Part shown: positions 17,255 through 27,200 of the stretch, piece by piece
Position numbering within the stretch: position 1 is the first letter of the stretch
How the letters are laid out: every line of letters starts with the position of its first letter
Assembly: GCF_013376415.1 (NCBI RefSeq)
Contig: NZ_WYET01000003.1
Coordinates: 229,380-293,379 of the forward strand
Reading direction: 5' to 3'
DNA length: 64,000 nucleotides
Origin: Flagellimonas chongwuensis
GTDB taxonomy: Bacteria > Bacteroidota > Bacteroidia > Flavobacteriales > Flavobacteriaceae
The notes under the pieces: model-generated
The model's database searches: none
Told to the model about the DNA's origin: nothing
What the model saw: the letters and a program-made list of their open reading frames with translations, nothing else
Position numbers and translations under genes: made by a program

Positions 17255-18124
17255 TTATTGTGATATTGAATCCGCACTTATATAGACAGGCAGGTCAAAG
17301 TATATTTTTCTGGTAACAAAATCAAAAGTGTCTTTTTGAGTTTTTTCTTTTTCAAGAAGAAAGCCACGTATGTTTTTTTGTCCTACCTCAAAATTTTGCA
17401 TATCAAAGACAACATCATGGTTATTATCTCTAAATCTTTCATGTTCCTTAAATCTTATTGACAAACTAGGTATGGTATCCCATTCAATATTTTGTTCATT
17501 TGAAAAATCAGGGTTAATGGTATAGTCTTGTTTTGGAAGGCAGACAAACAAATCACTATCATAGGATATAACTGGTTGTTCTAAAAAGAAATGTATGCGA
17601 TAAGGTTTTTCAACAATGGCTGTATCAGGCGATACTGCACGATAAAAATTACCTCCCGGTATAGTATCGCCCTGAGCGTTTAAAATCCATCTTTGATTCA
17701 TATATGATTCACCTGATAGATTAACATACTCTCTGTATTCGCTCAATATACCTTGCTGATTATAAAGTTTCCATTTACCAACTTGTTCTTCGTTAGAGCC
17801 AAGGGGGCCTTCAAATCTGGTTTTACCATCAGGAAATAACCGTTTTTGATAATAGGCCTCGCCAACATTGTTCCAAAAAACTATACTTTCTAAATTACTA
17901 TTAGCATCATAAAACAAGGATGAATCTCTAGCTATGCCATCACTATAAATAGAGATTTCCCTTAGATTTCCTTGTTCATCATATCTCTCTAAAACTCCAT
18001 GTTTTTTGTTGTCGTTATTTACTGTATATTTCATTTTAAGCTGTCCTGAAGGATATTGTTCTCGAACCTCCTTTTTTTTGCAACTGACAAGCATTAAAAT
18101 TAGCAATATTATCAATATTCTCAT
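17255..18124 (-). CDS. YwqK-like MORN-type lipoprotein, candidate immunity protein
   Basis: 289 aa with a lipoprotein signal (RILIILLILMLVSC, Cys at about 15). Repeated segments EQYPSGQLKMKYTV, ERYDEQGNLREISIYSDG and KRLFPDGKTRFEG are the toxin-antitoxin YwqK/MORN-2 type repeats. The C-terminal third is unlike the repeats. It starts directly after the TAG of the upstream Rhs cassette with zero spacing. YwqK proteins are annotated as antitoxin components, which supports an immunity role; membrane attachment suggests that the paired tail acts in the periplasm or at the membrane. Confidence 0.78.
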   Translation of the reverse strand: MRILIILLILMLVSCKKKEVREQYPSGQLKMKYTVNNDNKKHGVLERYDEQGNLREISIYSDGIARDSSLFYDANSNLESIVFWNNVGEAYYQKRLFPDGKTRFEGPLGSNEEQVGKWKLYNQQGILSEYREYVNLSGESYMNQRWILNAQGDTIPGGNFYRAVSPDTAIVEKPYRIHFFLEQPVISYDSDLFVCLPKQDYTINPDFSNEQNIEWDTIPSLSIRFKEHERFRDNNHDVVFDMQNFEVGQKNIRGFLLEKEKTQKDTFDFVTRKIYFDLPVYISADSISQ

Positions 18125-19144
18125 CTAGCGGTACATTTTAATTAATTGTATGGAATCAAGCCCTATTGTATCATTTTTCATCTCATTATTTGCTGCTTGT
18201 TGTGACCTTAGAAGACCTGCTTTTATTCCAGCACCACTACCTCCATGTGGAGTTCCGCTTTTCCAATATTGTAATATGTAGGAAGTTGTATCCATAGGTT
18301 GTGGTGCGATTATAGGAACTGTTATGGCAATGTTGTTGCCCTGGTTTACAGCCCCTACACCATCCCGTGCAGCCCTCAACATATGGTTTACCGTATTGGC
18401 CTTGTGCGACCAAAATCTCAGGTTGCCGCCATTGGAACCAGGTATCAGCCAGTCATTATAGTCTTGGGAGCCATATACGGCGCCATTCCTTCCCTTGGTG
18501 TTGCCATATTCCTCGCTGCCGTTACCGTAAAATTTGTCCCCGCTCAACCGGCTCTCGAACCAGTCCCATCGTTTTCCGGCAAAAGGGTTGTTGCCCTTCA
18601 TATTATCTACTCCTATCGTAGCTCCGGGCAACGGAGTGTAATTTAAATTCATATATTGGTTCGCCTTGCCCGCAAAATCTCCATTCGTTACAAATGTATC
18701 CCAACCATCCGCTCCTTGTTGGGCCACGCTCCAATTGCCTTTTTCGCCAACAATCTCTCCACCGCCATTAAAGGTTTTGTACAACCAAGCACCAAATTTG
18801 GACTTCCAGCCTCCATCAGGGTCAATTCCATTTATCGGGTCATTTCCCATTCCCAGATATGGCGAAGCATATTGCCCATACGGATCGGTGGTCAACCATC
18901 GTCCAATCCTTCCATCCCACAATCGCAGTTCAAAAGCTTCCTTGCCTGTTTCGGGATCCTTTTCCTGCCCTTGGAAGGCGTAGCGGTAGCCATCGGCGCT
19001 GAGCAGTGTGCGGTTTGGCATGGGCATCCCAAAGGGGTAATAGTCCGTATAGCCCTCCAAACTGGCCTCGTTGCCCTCTTTCATGAACACCGCAGGTTTG
19101 TTGCCCGAATAAATTACATTATTTTGCCCTGTGGTAGTTTCCAA
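18125..19144 (-). CDS. Orphan Rhs C-terminal cassette
   Basis: 339 codons from a TTG at 19144, with a stop directly upstream; the first ATG is at 19084 (MKEGNEASLEGYTDYYPFGM). From AVFMKEG through DPDGGW and the linker to NLNYTPLPGATIG it is nearly identical to the main Rhs protein, then diverges to a unique tail of about 160 aa (GNNPFAGKRWDWFESRLSGD; GRNGAVYGSQDYNDWLIPGS; QYWKSGTPHGGSGAGIKAGL). No known toxin motif seen. Homology to the main gene over more than 400 bp gives ample substrate for recombination. Followed without spacing by the YwqK-like lipoprotein. Confidence 0.75.
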   Translation of the reverse strand: METTTGQNNVIYSGNKPAVFMKEGNEASLEGYTDYYPFGMPMPNRTLLSADGYRYAFQGQEKDPETGKEAFELRLWDGRIGRWLTTDPYGQYASPYLGMGNDPINGIDPDGGWKSKFGAWLYKTFNGGGEIVGEKGNWSVAQQGADGWDTFVTNGDFAGKANQYMNLNYTPLPGATIGVDNMKGNNPFAGKRWDWFESRLSGDKFYGNGSEEYGNTKGRNGAVYGSQDYNDWLIPGSNGGNLRFWSHKANTVNHMLRAARDGVGAVNQGNNIAITVPIIAPQPMDTTSYILQYWKSGTPHGGSGAGIKAGLLRSQQAANNEMKNDTIGLDSIQLIKMYR

Positions 19145-19254
19145 AAATTACTGAATCAATTTTAAATCCTTTGCAAAAACCGCAGCTCTCGCCGTGGCTC
19201 TTTCTCTTGTTTTATGTCCCAATGCACAAGCATGATGCTTGCGCCAGAGAGGGG
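19145..19254. repeat. Inter-cassette repeat with hairpin copy 3
   Basis: 19171-19200 resembles the sequence after the 153-aa gene (AACCGCAGCTCTCGCCGTGG versus AACCACAGTTCGCACCGTGG), and 19223-19254 carries GCACAAGCATGATGCTTGCG with a perfect CAAGCAT/ATGCTTG hairpin, then CCAGAGAGGGG. The block separates the main Rhs/immunity pair from the first orphan cassette. The rest of the gap to 19400 holds no gene I can support. Confidence 0.55.
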
Positions 19255-19400
19255 ATTTTAGGTAATCCAACCTAGATTCTTTAGTATGGCCAAAGCAAAC
19301 AAAATAATAATGAATAATAAAAAAGCCCACTTTCTATATGGATTTGAATAAATCCATTCTCTAAATCCTTTAGCAAAACGATTGCCTAACATTTTTAATT

Positions 19401-19844
19401 TTATTTCTCCACTCCCTTTACATTAGGCGAAATTTCCTTTCTTAAACTATCATATTTATGAATGTAGTTTGAATATCCTTTAACATTCTCAAACTTAAGT
19501 ATTATCAAGGTATCCTTATCATTCCTTTTTATTCGTAAATATAAAGTGTTCTTCTTTTTTTCTATACTGTCATTTAGTCTAATAAAATCATACAACTCCG
19601 ATTTTTCATAAACCAAATCAACTTCCTCAGCTCCATGGTCTAATACAATTTTCTTTCTGCCTCTATTGTTTTTATCAATATATTTCTTTGTAACCAGTCC
19701 ATGAAAATTTTCCTTGTAGACTTGTTTTACAGCTTGGTCAAAAAATTTTTCTTGGCTGACAACTTCTCGATTAAATAAGTTAATCGTTACTACTACCCAA
19801 ATTATTAATAAAGCCGTAATAGAAATTAATATCCATTTTTTCAT
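19401..19844 (-). CDS. Membrane-anchored protein, candidate immunity of the main Rhs
   Basis: 147 aa from the ATG at 19844 (a TTG two codons earlier is also possible), 6 nt after the stop of the full-length Rhs gene. One N-terminal helix (WILISITALLIIWVVVTIN) followed by a basic, charged domain with no known family (GRKKIVLDHGAEEVDLVYEK). AT-rich like the adjacent Rhs tail and unlike the GC-rich Rhs body, so tail and this gene were probably acquired together. Confidence 0.75.
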   Translation of the reverse strand: MKKWILISITALLIIWVVVTINLFNREVVSQEKFFDQAVKQVYKENFHGLVTKKYIDKNNRGRKKIVLDHGAEEVDLVYEKSELYDFIRLNDSIEKKKNTLYLRIKRNDKDTLIILKFENVKGYSNYIHKYDSLRKEISPNVKGVEK

Positions 19845-19850
19845 GTCCAA

Positions 19851-22800
19851 CTATTTTCCTGAAATAAAGGTGTAAGTATCCCATTGCGTATATCCAATAT
19901 CTATGCCTGGACCAACACTAAGACCATATGACTGATATGTAGGTTTTTGATGAATACGATGACCATTCAATTGTTGGAGATAAATTCCATCCGTAGCTAC
20001 ACTAGCACCTAGAAGAAGGACTGAACCACTAACCTCAGACCCATAACCCCCAAGTCTAGTTGGAGTTAAAGGTTCATTAATTTGATTGTTAAAACCAAAA
20101 AAATCTACTGAAATTCCGAAAGCTAAACCAGATTCATTTGCTACTTTTCTGGTGTAGTAACTTTGATATCCCTCGGAAGAAGGGGTTAAGCCAAAACTAA
20201 ATCCATCACCATAGTTTCCAGTAATTGGACTTCTTATGGGCAATGCTGATTCAATGGTTACCCCAACACCAATATCTGCTCCTTTCATATCCTCTGCTCC
20301 AATCGTAGCTCCGGGCAACGGAGTGTAATTTAAATTCATATATTGGTTCGCTTTGCCCGCAAAATCTCCATTCGTTACAAATGTATCCCAACCATCCGCT
20401 CCTTGTTGGGCCACGCTCCAATTGCCTTTTTCACCTACAATTTCGCCACCGCCGTTAAAGGTTTTCCAGAGCCAGGCCCCTACACGACTTTTCCAACCAC
20501 CATCAGGGTCAATTCCATTTATTGGGTCATTTCCCATTCCCAAATATGGCGAAGCATATTGCCCATAAGGATCAGTAGTGAGCCATCTTCCAATTCGGCC
20601 ATCCCACAGCCTTAACTGGAACGCCTCCTTCCCGGTCTCGGGATCCTTTTCCTGCCCTTGGAAGGCGTAGCGGTAGCCATCTGCACTCAAAAGTGTGCGG
20701 TTCGGCATGGGCATCCCAAAGGGGTAGTAATCCGTGTAGCCCTCCAAACTGGCTTCGTTGCCCTCTTTCATAAACACGGCACGTACGTTGCCCAAATGGT
20801 CCGTTAACTGGTACACGTACATCTTGGCATTGTTGTTCCCGTTATAGGCCACTCCCACACGGCCCGCTCCGTACACGGGCTGCTCCGCAAGGGCGGGGTC
20901 GCCCCCCACATTGTTGTATACCGCCATCACCTGCCCCGCCACATCGCGCACATAGTAGGTGGTGTAGATCAGGATGCCGTTTCCATAGGTCTCTTTCTTG
21001 GCCCGTTGGTTACGGTCGTTGTACAAGAACTTTACCATGGGCTTGCCGTTTCGGGCGACCTCGGCCACCAGCCCGCTGGTATTGTAAATATAGTCAATAT
21101 TCTGGGAGTTGTCGCGGGTCAGCTGCCCTATGTTGTTGTACTCGTAATTGCCCGGGTCCTGGCTCCCCATATCGTCCGCATCGGCAATTGCGCCCACCCC
21201 GTCTTCCACGTAGAGCAGCCTGTTGGGGGTTCCGGGGTCGTAATTATAGTCGAGTTTGTCCATGGCGGTGCTGTTCTGCCCGTTGGGGTCCTTGTTGCGC
21301 ACCAAGGTCTGTATGTTGCCGTTGGCATCGTAGGTTATGGGGCCCACATCGTAAGCGGTACTGTTGTTGCCGGGGTCAAAATCGGCCCCGGTGAGCCAGT
21401 TGTTGCGGTCGTAGCTGTACACGTAGTGCCCTGCTTGCAGTTGGTCCACGTTGGTTTTCCACCGTATGCCCTTTATATTGCCGTTAAACTGGTCGCTGCC
21501 CTGTGGGGTCGTGGTTATATTGCCGTTCTCGGTGCGCTGGTAATCGCCCAAATGGTAGTCCAACTGCATGCCAAAAAGGTCGTTGGCATCGTTGCCGGGG
21601 TCGTTCACCGAGGCCAGGGAGGGGTGGTTTATGCTTTTTAGCTGCCCGGCCAGGTTGTACACATAGTCCAAGCCTTGGGCGCCACCGGCCAGTTCGGTGC
21701 GCACCAGCGTGCCGGCTTCGTTATAAAAATACCGTGCATTCAGCTCAAAGTTCTCCCCATCGCCGGAGGTTTCCACCAGTTGTAATTGGTTACGGTTGTT
21801 ATAGGTATATTTATGGGTGAACTGGTCGTCTTCCCCTTTTTGGTAGATTACCTGTGCCACCTGCCCGGTAAGGGGGGCATAGACATAATCGATGGTCTTG
21901 GCGCCAAGCCCTGCCATGTCCTGTACCAACCATTTTACCCTTCCGTAGCCATCATAGCTATAATAGGTGGTGGATTGGTCGTTGCTGGTCCGGGCCACAT
22001 TGCCCGCCAAAAAGGAAGGGCGCTGGTAATCGGATGGCAGGTCGGCCAAAAAATCGTAGTCCGCGGTTCCCAAAAAATCGTAAACTGTCCGCATTACCTC
22101 TTTTTTTGAGGCATTGGGCAGAAGTGCATCCGGATCCAGCGGGGAAAAGTCGGTTTTGGTGAGCACGCCACTCTCCACGGGCCGGCCAAAGGGGTCGTAA
22201 TCGGTATAGGACACTTGTTGGTCCAAGGCCTGCTTGCTGTTCTGCGAATAGCGTATCTGGCCGTCCTTACGGTACTTGAACCCGGCCGTGCCCTCGTCGG
22301 GACTGGTGGTGGATACCAATTGCCCCAGGGTATTGTACTGGTATGTGGTGACAAGCTTGTTCCCCTCCTTGTCGGTTATGGGCTGGTAAGCGGCCACCAG
22401 CCTTCCGGCCTCATCATACTCGTTTAGGCTGTAATCGTAGTAGTTTACGCGGTAGCCCACCGATATGGAATTGGGCTCGTAATTTTCCAGATCGTTGACG
22501 GCCACACGGTAAAAACCGGGGGGCAAACTGTTGGCAGGCACGGGCTCCTCGGCATCGGTGATCAAATTGTACAGGGTCACTGCGCCTATATTGCTCACGG
22601 AGATGCCTGTATCGCCTTTGGGTATGTGGACATCCACGTAGCCCTGGGCCCCGATCGCAAGTTGCATTTGCGGGGAAAGCCCGCCATTTTCGCCGGACCG
22701 TGCCGCTGCCAACAGTTTTCCGTCGGTATCGGAGAACACTACGCTTTCGTTGCCGTGCACATCGCGGGCAACGGTCTTTAAGGTGCGGATGTCCTTGTAT

Positions 22801-24251
22801 TTTTCTTCGCCAAAGGCGGCCTGTAAAGACAGTTCGTCGGTGGCGGGCATGGTAAAGCTATAGGCCTGCGGCCATTCGTCCGTGGGGGTTATCTCATCAT
22901 CACCATTGGTATCCACTTTATTGCCGCCCACTGCTGCCAATGCGGCACCGGGGTTGAGCTCACTAAAAATGGTGCGTAAAAATGGGTAATTGGTGACGTC
23001 CTGGTACTGGTCGGAGGTGATACCCGTGTAGTATTCCCCCAAAGGGCCGTCGGCAAAAACAGTGTCGGGGTCATAGGGGTTTACATCAAAATCGGGCGCT
23101 CCGTAAACGGTTCCGCCCTCGTTGGTGATAAAGGCTTCGTGGTACTGGAACACGTTCTGCTCCGTTAAGGGTGCCGATAGGCTGGAGAGGGCCGGCCTTC
23201 CCTGAAAATCGTACAGGGTGGCCTGTCCCCAAATGGCCTTGGTGACCGCGTCCCAGCTTTGGGTCTGTACATGCTTGCCCAGATCATCGTAATAACGCCT
23301 ACTGTTTCCCTTTAGGTTATTGTCCAGGTCATATTCCCAAACGGTGATCATGTTCCAATCTTCATCGGGGTGCTCGCCGGACACAATGGCCTCTATGGTA
23401 AGCTCTATGTTGTGGCGGGCGAGCACTAGGCCGTCCACAATATCACTGGTCATTTCGCAATGGTAGGTACCGGCATCTTCTAGAGCGGCGTTTACAATAG
23501 TGAAATTGGGGGAATCGGGTGCGCCGTTTATGGGCTGCCCATCCTTGAACCACTGGTAGTGGTTTTGGGTGCCCGCTATTGCGGTGGACATGTCAACATC
23601 TCCTCCTTCGATAATTTGATGGGCCTCTGGCTGGTCGGTCTTTTGTTGGGGGGCGTAGGTAAAGGTATTGCCTTCAAAGTTTTGGTAGGTATATTCCAGA
23701 TCGCCAAAGTGGAATCGATTGTTTCCTATTTGAAGGTTTTTTAAAGAGGTTTGATCTATAATTTCCGAGGGGATTGCCCCACTGAAATCATTACCGGTAA
23801 GGTTTAGCGATATTAGGCCTGTACTATTTGCCAAACTTGACGGGATTTCTCCAATAAGACCGTTATTGGAAAGATTCAGTGTTTCCAGAGAGGTCAAATT
23901 TCCGATCTCGTTGGGTATGTTGCCCGTAAGTTCGTTTTTGAATACATTGAGGAGGGTCAGGTGTACCAAATCACCGATACTGGCGGGGATGTTTCCCTCC
24001 AGCTCATTGGACTCCAGATTCAGTTCCGTTACGTGGCCGTTTGCTACGGTTACGCCATGCCAATCGCTTGTTACGTTGCCGGCAAAGTTCCAATCGTCCC
24101 CTAGAAAAACATCTGTCTCCGATATCCAAGTAGGTCCGTTTGTGGCGTTGTACAGGTCTTGGAGGGCTTGTTTTTCTTCGGGGGTCACTTGGGCATTGGC
24201 CCATACAAGGCCTCCCAATAGCAGTATGGTTAAAATTGATTTTAGTTTCAT
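19851..24251 (-). CDS. Full-length Rhs polymorphic toxin with LRR and Ig modules
   Basis: 1466 aa. Signal peptide (LTILLLGGLVWANAQ), a leucine-rich repeat block of the plant-like type (about 75-185: LESNELEGNIPASIGDLVHL), an Ig-like domain (about 205-290, with HYQWFKDG and AGTYHCEM), a DUF6443-like region, YD/Rhs repeats (about 630-1130, e.g. YQYNTLGQLVSTTSPDEG), the Rhs core (about 1155-1255) ending DPDGGW, the linker GGGEIVGEKGNWS, and a unique glycine-rich tail from about 1323. The body is GC-rich, the tail AT-rich, as expected for an exchanged C-terminus. No T9SS sorting domain is visible, so the export route after Sec is unclear. The SpvB-like gene upstream is a probable partner shell. 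Confidence 0.92.
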   Translation of the reverse strand: MKLKSILTILLLGGLVWANAQVTPEEKQALQDLYNATNGPTWISETDVFLGDDWNFAGNVTSDWHGVTVANGHVTELNLESNELEGNIPASIGDLVHLTLLNVFKNELTGNIPNEIGNLTSLETLNLSNNGLIGEIPSSLANSTGLISLNLTGNDFSGAIPSEIIDQTSLKNLQIGNNRFHFGDLEYTYQNFEGNTFTYAPQQKTDQPEAHQIIEGGDVDMSTAIAGTQNHYQWFKDGQPINGAPDSPNFTIVNAALEDAGTYHCEMTSDIVDGLVLARHNIELTIEAIVSGEHPDEDWNMITVWEYDLDNNLKGNSRRYYDDLGKHVQTQSWDAVTKAIWGQATLYDFQGRPALSSLSAPLTEQNVFQYHEAFITNEGGTVYGAPDFDVNPYDPDTVFADGPLGEYYTGITSDQYQDVTNYPFLRTIFSELNPGAALAAVGGNKVDTNGDDEITPTDEWPQAYSFTMPATDELSLQAAFGEEKYKDIRTLKTVARDVHGNESVVFSDTDGKLLAAARSGENGGLSPQMQLAIGAQGYVDVHIPKGDTGISVSNIGAVTLYNLITDAEEPVPANSLPPGFYRVAVNDLENYEPNSISVGYRVNYYDYSLNEYDEAGRLVAAYQPITDKEGNKLVTTYQYNTLGQLVSTTSPDEGTAGFKYRKDGQIRYSQNSKQALDQQVSYTDYDPFGRPVESGVLTKTDFSPLDPDALLPNASKKEVMRTVYDFLGTADYDFLADLPSDYQRPSFLAGNVARTSNDQSTTYYSYDGYGRVKWLVQDMAGLGAKTIDYVYAPLTGQVAQVIYQKGEDDQFTHKYTYNNRNQLQLVETSGDGENFELNARYFYNEAGTLVRTELAGGAQGLDYVYNLAGQLKSINHPSLASVNDPGNDANDLFGMQLDYHLGDYQRTENGNITTTPQGSDQFNGNIKGIRWKTNVDQLQAGHYVYSYDRNNWLTGADFDPGNNSTAYDVGPITYDANGNIQTLVRNKDPNGQNSTAMDKLDYNYDPGTPNRLLYVEDGVGAIADADDMGSQDPGNYEYNNIGQLTRDNSQNIDYIYNTSGLVAEVARNGKPMVKFLYNDRNQRAKKETYGNGILIYTTYYVRDVAGQVMAVYNNVGGDPALAEQPVYGAGRVGVAYNGNNNAKMYVYQLTDHLGNVRAVFMKEGNEASLEGYTDYYPFGMPMPNRTLLSADGYRYAFQGQEKDPETGKEAFQLRLWDGRIGRWLTTDPYGQYASPYLGMGNDPINGIDPDGGWKSRVGAWLWKTFNGGGEIVGEKGNWSVAQQGADGWDTFVTNGDFAGKANQYMNLNYTPLPGATIGAEDMKGADIGVGVTIESALPIRSPITGNYGDGFSFGLTPSSEGYQSYYTRKVANESGLAFGISVDFFGFNNQINEPLTPTRLGGYGSEVSGSVLLLGASVATDGIYLQQLNGHRIHQKPTYQSYGLSVGPGIDIGYTQWDTYTFISGK

Positions 24252-24296
24252 GGTGTCTTTTATAGGTTAAGTGTTTTTGCTCTATGCCTTAATGGT

Positions 24297-27200
24297 CTAT
24301 GGGATTTGTTCTTCGAGTGGATTATCCGGGTTATCGCCATTACAATTGCCCCGCTTATGGTTGCCGGCGTCTTCCGCAATGGTCTGGGTTATCATATCCC
24401 TGACCCTGCACCAGTATACGGCCCGCGTACCATTACAATCGGTGGTGATGGGCAACGTATTTTGTGGCGTCCAGTTCCCAAAAGTTGGCTGTAGGTTCCC
24501 TGGGCACACCGTTGGATCTTGCGGATCGGGGTCTTGGCAGTATTTTACGGACCATTGGTATTCAAACTGTCCGCTTCCACCGCTTACATTGGCAACCACA
24601 TTGGTGTTGTTGGCATTAAAATCTTGAACACCCAAGTTCAAGGACATTTGATTATAAGCGTCATTTGACGGTTTATAGTTATAGGCATACTCCTTCACTT
24701 TTTTAAAGCCGCCGGACAATTGCCCGTCCACATCCAGAACTTCGCTATAAATGCGTACCAATCTTCCGGCCTCGTCGTACTCATATTTGGTGGCCAAGTT
24801 GTTTGGTCCCAATATATCGGTGAGCTCGTCCCATTCGTTGTATACGTAAGAGGTCATGGAGGAAGCCACAGGGTGAAGTCTAAAATCATCCACTACAACA
24901 TTGCCATTGACGGATGTTACAGAGACTGGGGTGCCCGATGGCATCTTTGCGTAAAAGTTGAGCTGTACCCACTGCTCTGCAGTTATTATTTCATCTGGAT
25001 TAAAATCTATGTTCTCACCCTCTACATTGACCCGCACATTATGGTAATGTGCTTTTTTGCTCCATAACGATATTTTATACGTTTTTGCCGGCTCACTATG
25101 GTTTACCGTGACCTCAAAGCCACTGCCTCCATTGGAAATCAATAGGGAATTACTTCCGGTATGGGTATCTGTTGCTTTCGACGCATTGCCTTTACCGACA
25201 CCACCGCCAAAATTACCTTGACCGTCATCGTCCTCAGCTCCTGAATAAAAGGTCTCATTATACCCGGCATTGGAAACGGCAATGGTCTTACTATCGCCAT
25301 ATCCCATTTTGGTGGCGGCCAGATTGCCATTGATGTCCATGACTTCCAACGGGGATGAAAAATCGTTGTATTGGGTGATCTCGGAAATTTGCTCCCAGTC
25401 GCTATTGGTTTGGTCGTCACCACCCAAAGTGGTCTGCCAATTAAAGTTGTCATCGTTTTCTTGATCAAAATCAAGGTAAAAACCGTCGGCGCTCATCTCC
25501 CCGTTCCAACGATAGGTCTTGTGCTTGCGCCAGATATTCTCGCCCCAATCGCGCCAAGTATTTATACTCGCATTTAAAACTTCCCAATTGTCATTATCAT
25601 TTAGTAAGTGATAGGTCGCAGCTTCCTGAGCCAACATATTCTTGTTGCTGGGGTTGTCCACTTTACTGCCCATTGCTGGATACCTGTGATATGCTGGGTA
25701 AATGGTAGATTTTACTTGCTTGCCGTTGCTCAAAACAGCGCTAGTCTCAATCACTTGGCCTGTATAAAAATCATATTTTAAAAACTGTTGTTGGGAAGTA
25801 TATCCATTCCTAGTTATGGATGTTGCCAATAGTACATTAGGGATTTTTTCCTTGCTGGAGGAGGTCATTATGTAACTATCTTTGAACGGGTTGTCCCAGA
25901 TCTGTTTATATGAATTAAAGGATTCCTTTATAATTCCTTGATTAAAGAAAGATGATTGAGGCATATAGGAATTTTCAACTTTGTAGACTTGTTGGTTTTC
26001 TGAATTATACTCGGTGGATTGTACCAACCTCCCAATACTAGACGAAAAATCCTTTACCTCAAATTTGGAAAAGTTCATATCCACATCTTCCTCGTTCAAA
26101 GAAACATCAATTATGTTTTCATCTTGTAGCCTTTTAATCTCAAAAGCATTTTCTACCAAAACCCCGTTCTGGGTATACTGCAATGGTTTCGGGACATTAA
26201 ATTGATAAGAATTTTTATAGACCAAATTATCATTGGCATCCAGCTTTTCTGTAGTAACATGTTCATAAATGACCATGGGGTTGGGCATTTCTGAGATATA
26301 TGGGACCGAACGATTTCTTTTGGATGGCGCATAAGAAGTTACTCCTGACCCTATATTATCCGGGTTTGTGTAGGAGTACACAGTTTTTGCACTGTAGGCA
26401 TCGGAAGCCATTTCTATTTTTTTGACCCTTATACCTCCGCCTTCTGCTATATTTAAAGGCTCTTTTTGGGCAAAAATGGTATAACGTGCCCTGTAGTCCC
26501 CTTCTGCCGGTCTTTCACATGAGTTTTCATCTTTACTCGGCAGCCATTCCGATGTTTGGTTAACAACATCACCAAATTCATTATCATAAAAAGCCCATTC
26601 TTTTTGTTGACAATTTTCGAATTCCCTTCCCCACACTTTGTTTTTAACTGGAAGCGAAAAAACCACCAAATCTTCACCTACTTCTTGAACTAGACAATTT
26701 TTGTCAGCAAAATCCCCTATCCAATTACTTTCTGTATGGGTATAATGCCAATAGGTTACATCTATTTCCGTAGACTCTCCAGCCTCAAAAAAATCTTTGA
26801 AATTTACATGATACTTTTCATCAATCTCAGGGTCATTTCTAAAGCTCAAAGTTTTTGGGCCATTGGCCGTTCCTCCAAACCTAAATTCAAGACCGTGGCT
26901 AAAATATGTGGTTGGACTTGCATATTCGTTTACATAACTATCATTCTCATAGGTGATGTCTATGGAACCTCCCAATGGAGTAGTAATACGATTTAGGCTA
27001 TACATCATGGCTTGATTTTTATAGTAGCCCCAATCGTCGATGTCATCTTTATCAAAAACGGTGTTTTTAGCATAGTAGTCAAACTTATAGGGTGGTATCA
27101 GCTGCACACCCCCTTTTCCTAAAGTGGATACGGAATTTAGGGTCAGTTTTCCAGGTAATTCTATGTTTCCATCCGTTTCACGTCCCAAGGGATATGTTTC

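Noticed and set aside
20343..24270. Long plus-strand open frames opposite the Rhs gene (e.g. 21006-21641)
   Set aside because: They mirror the GC-rich Rhs coding strand, have biased composition (Val/Gly or Arg/Pro runs) and no start context; the minus-strand gene has clear domains.
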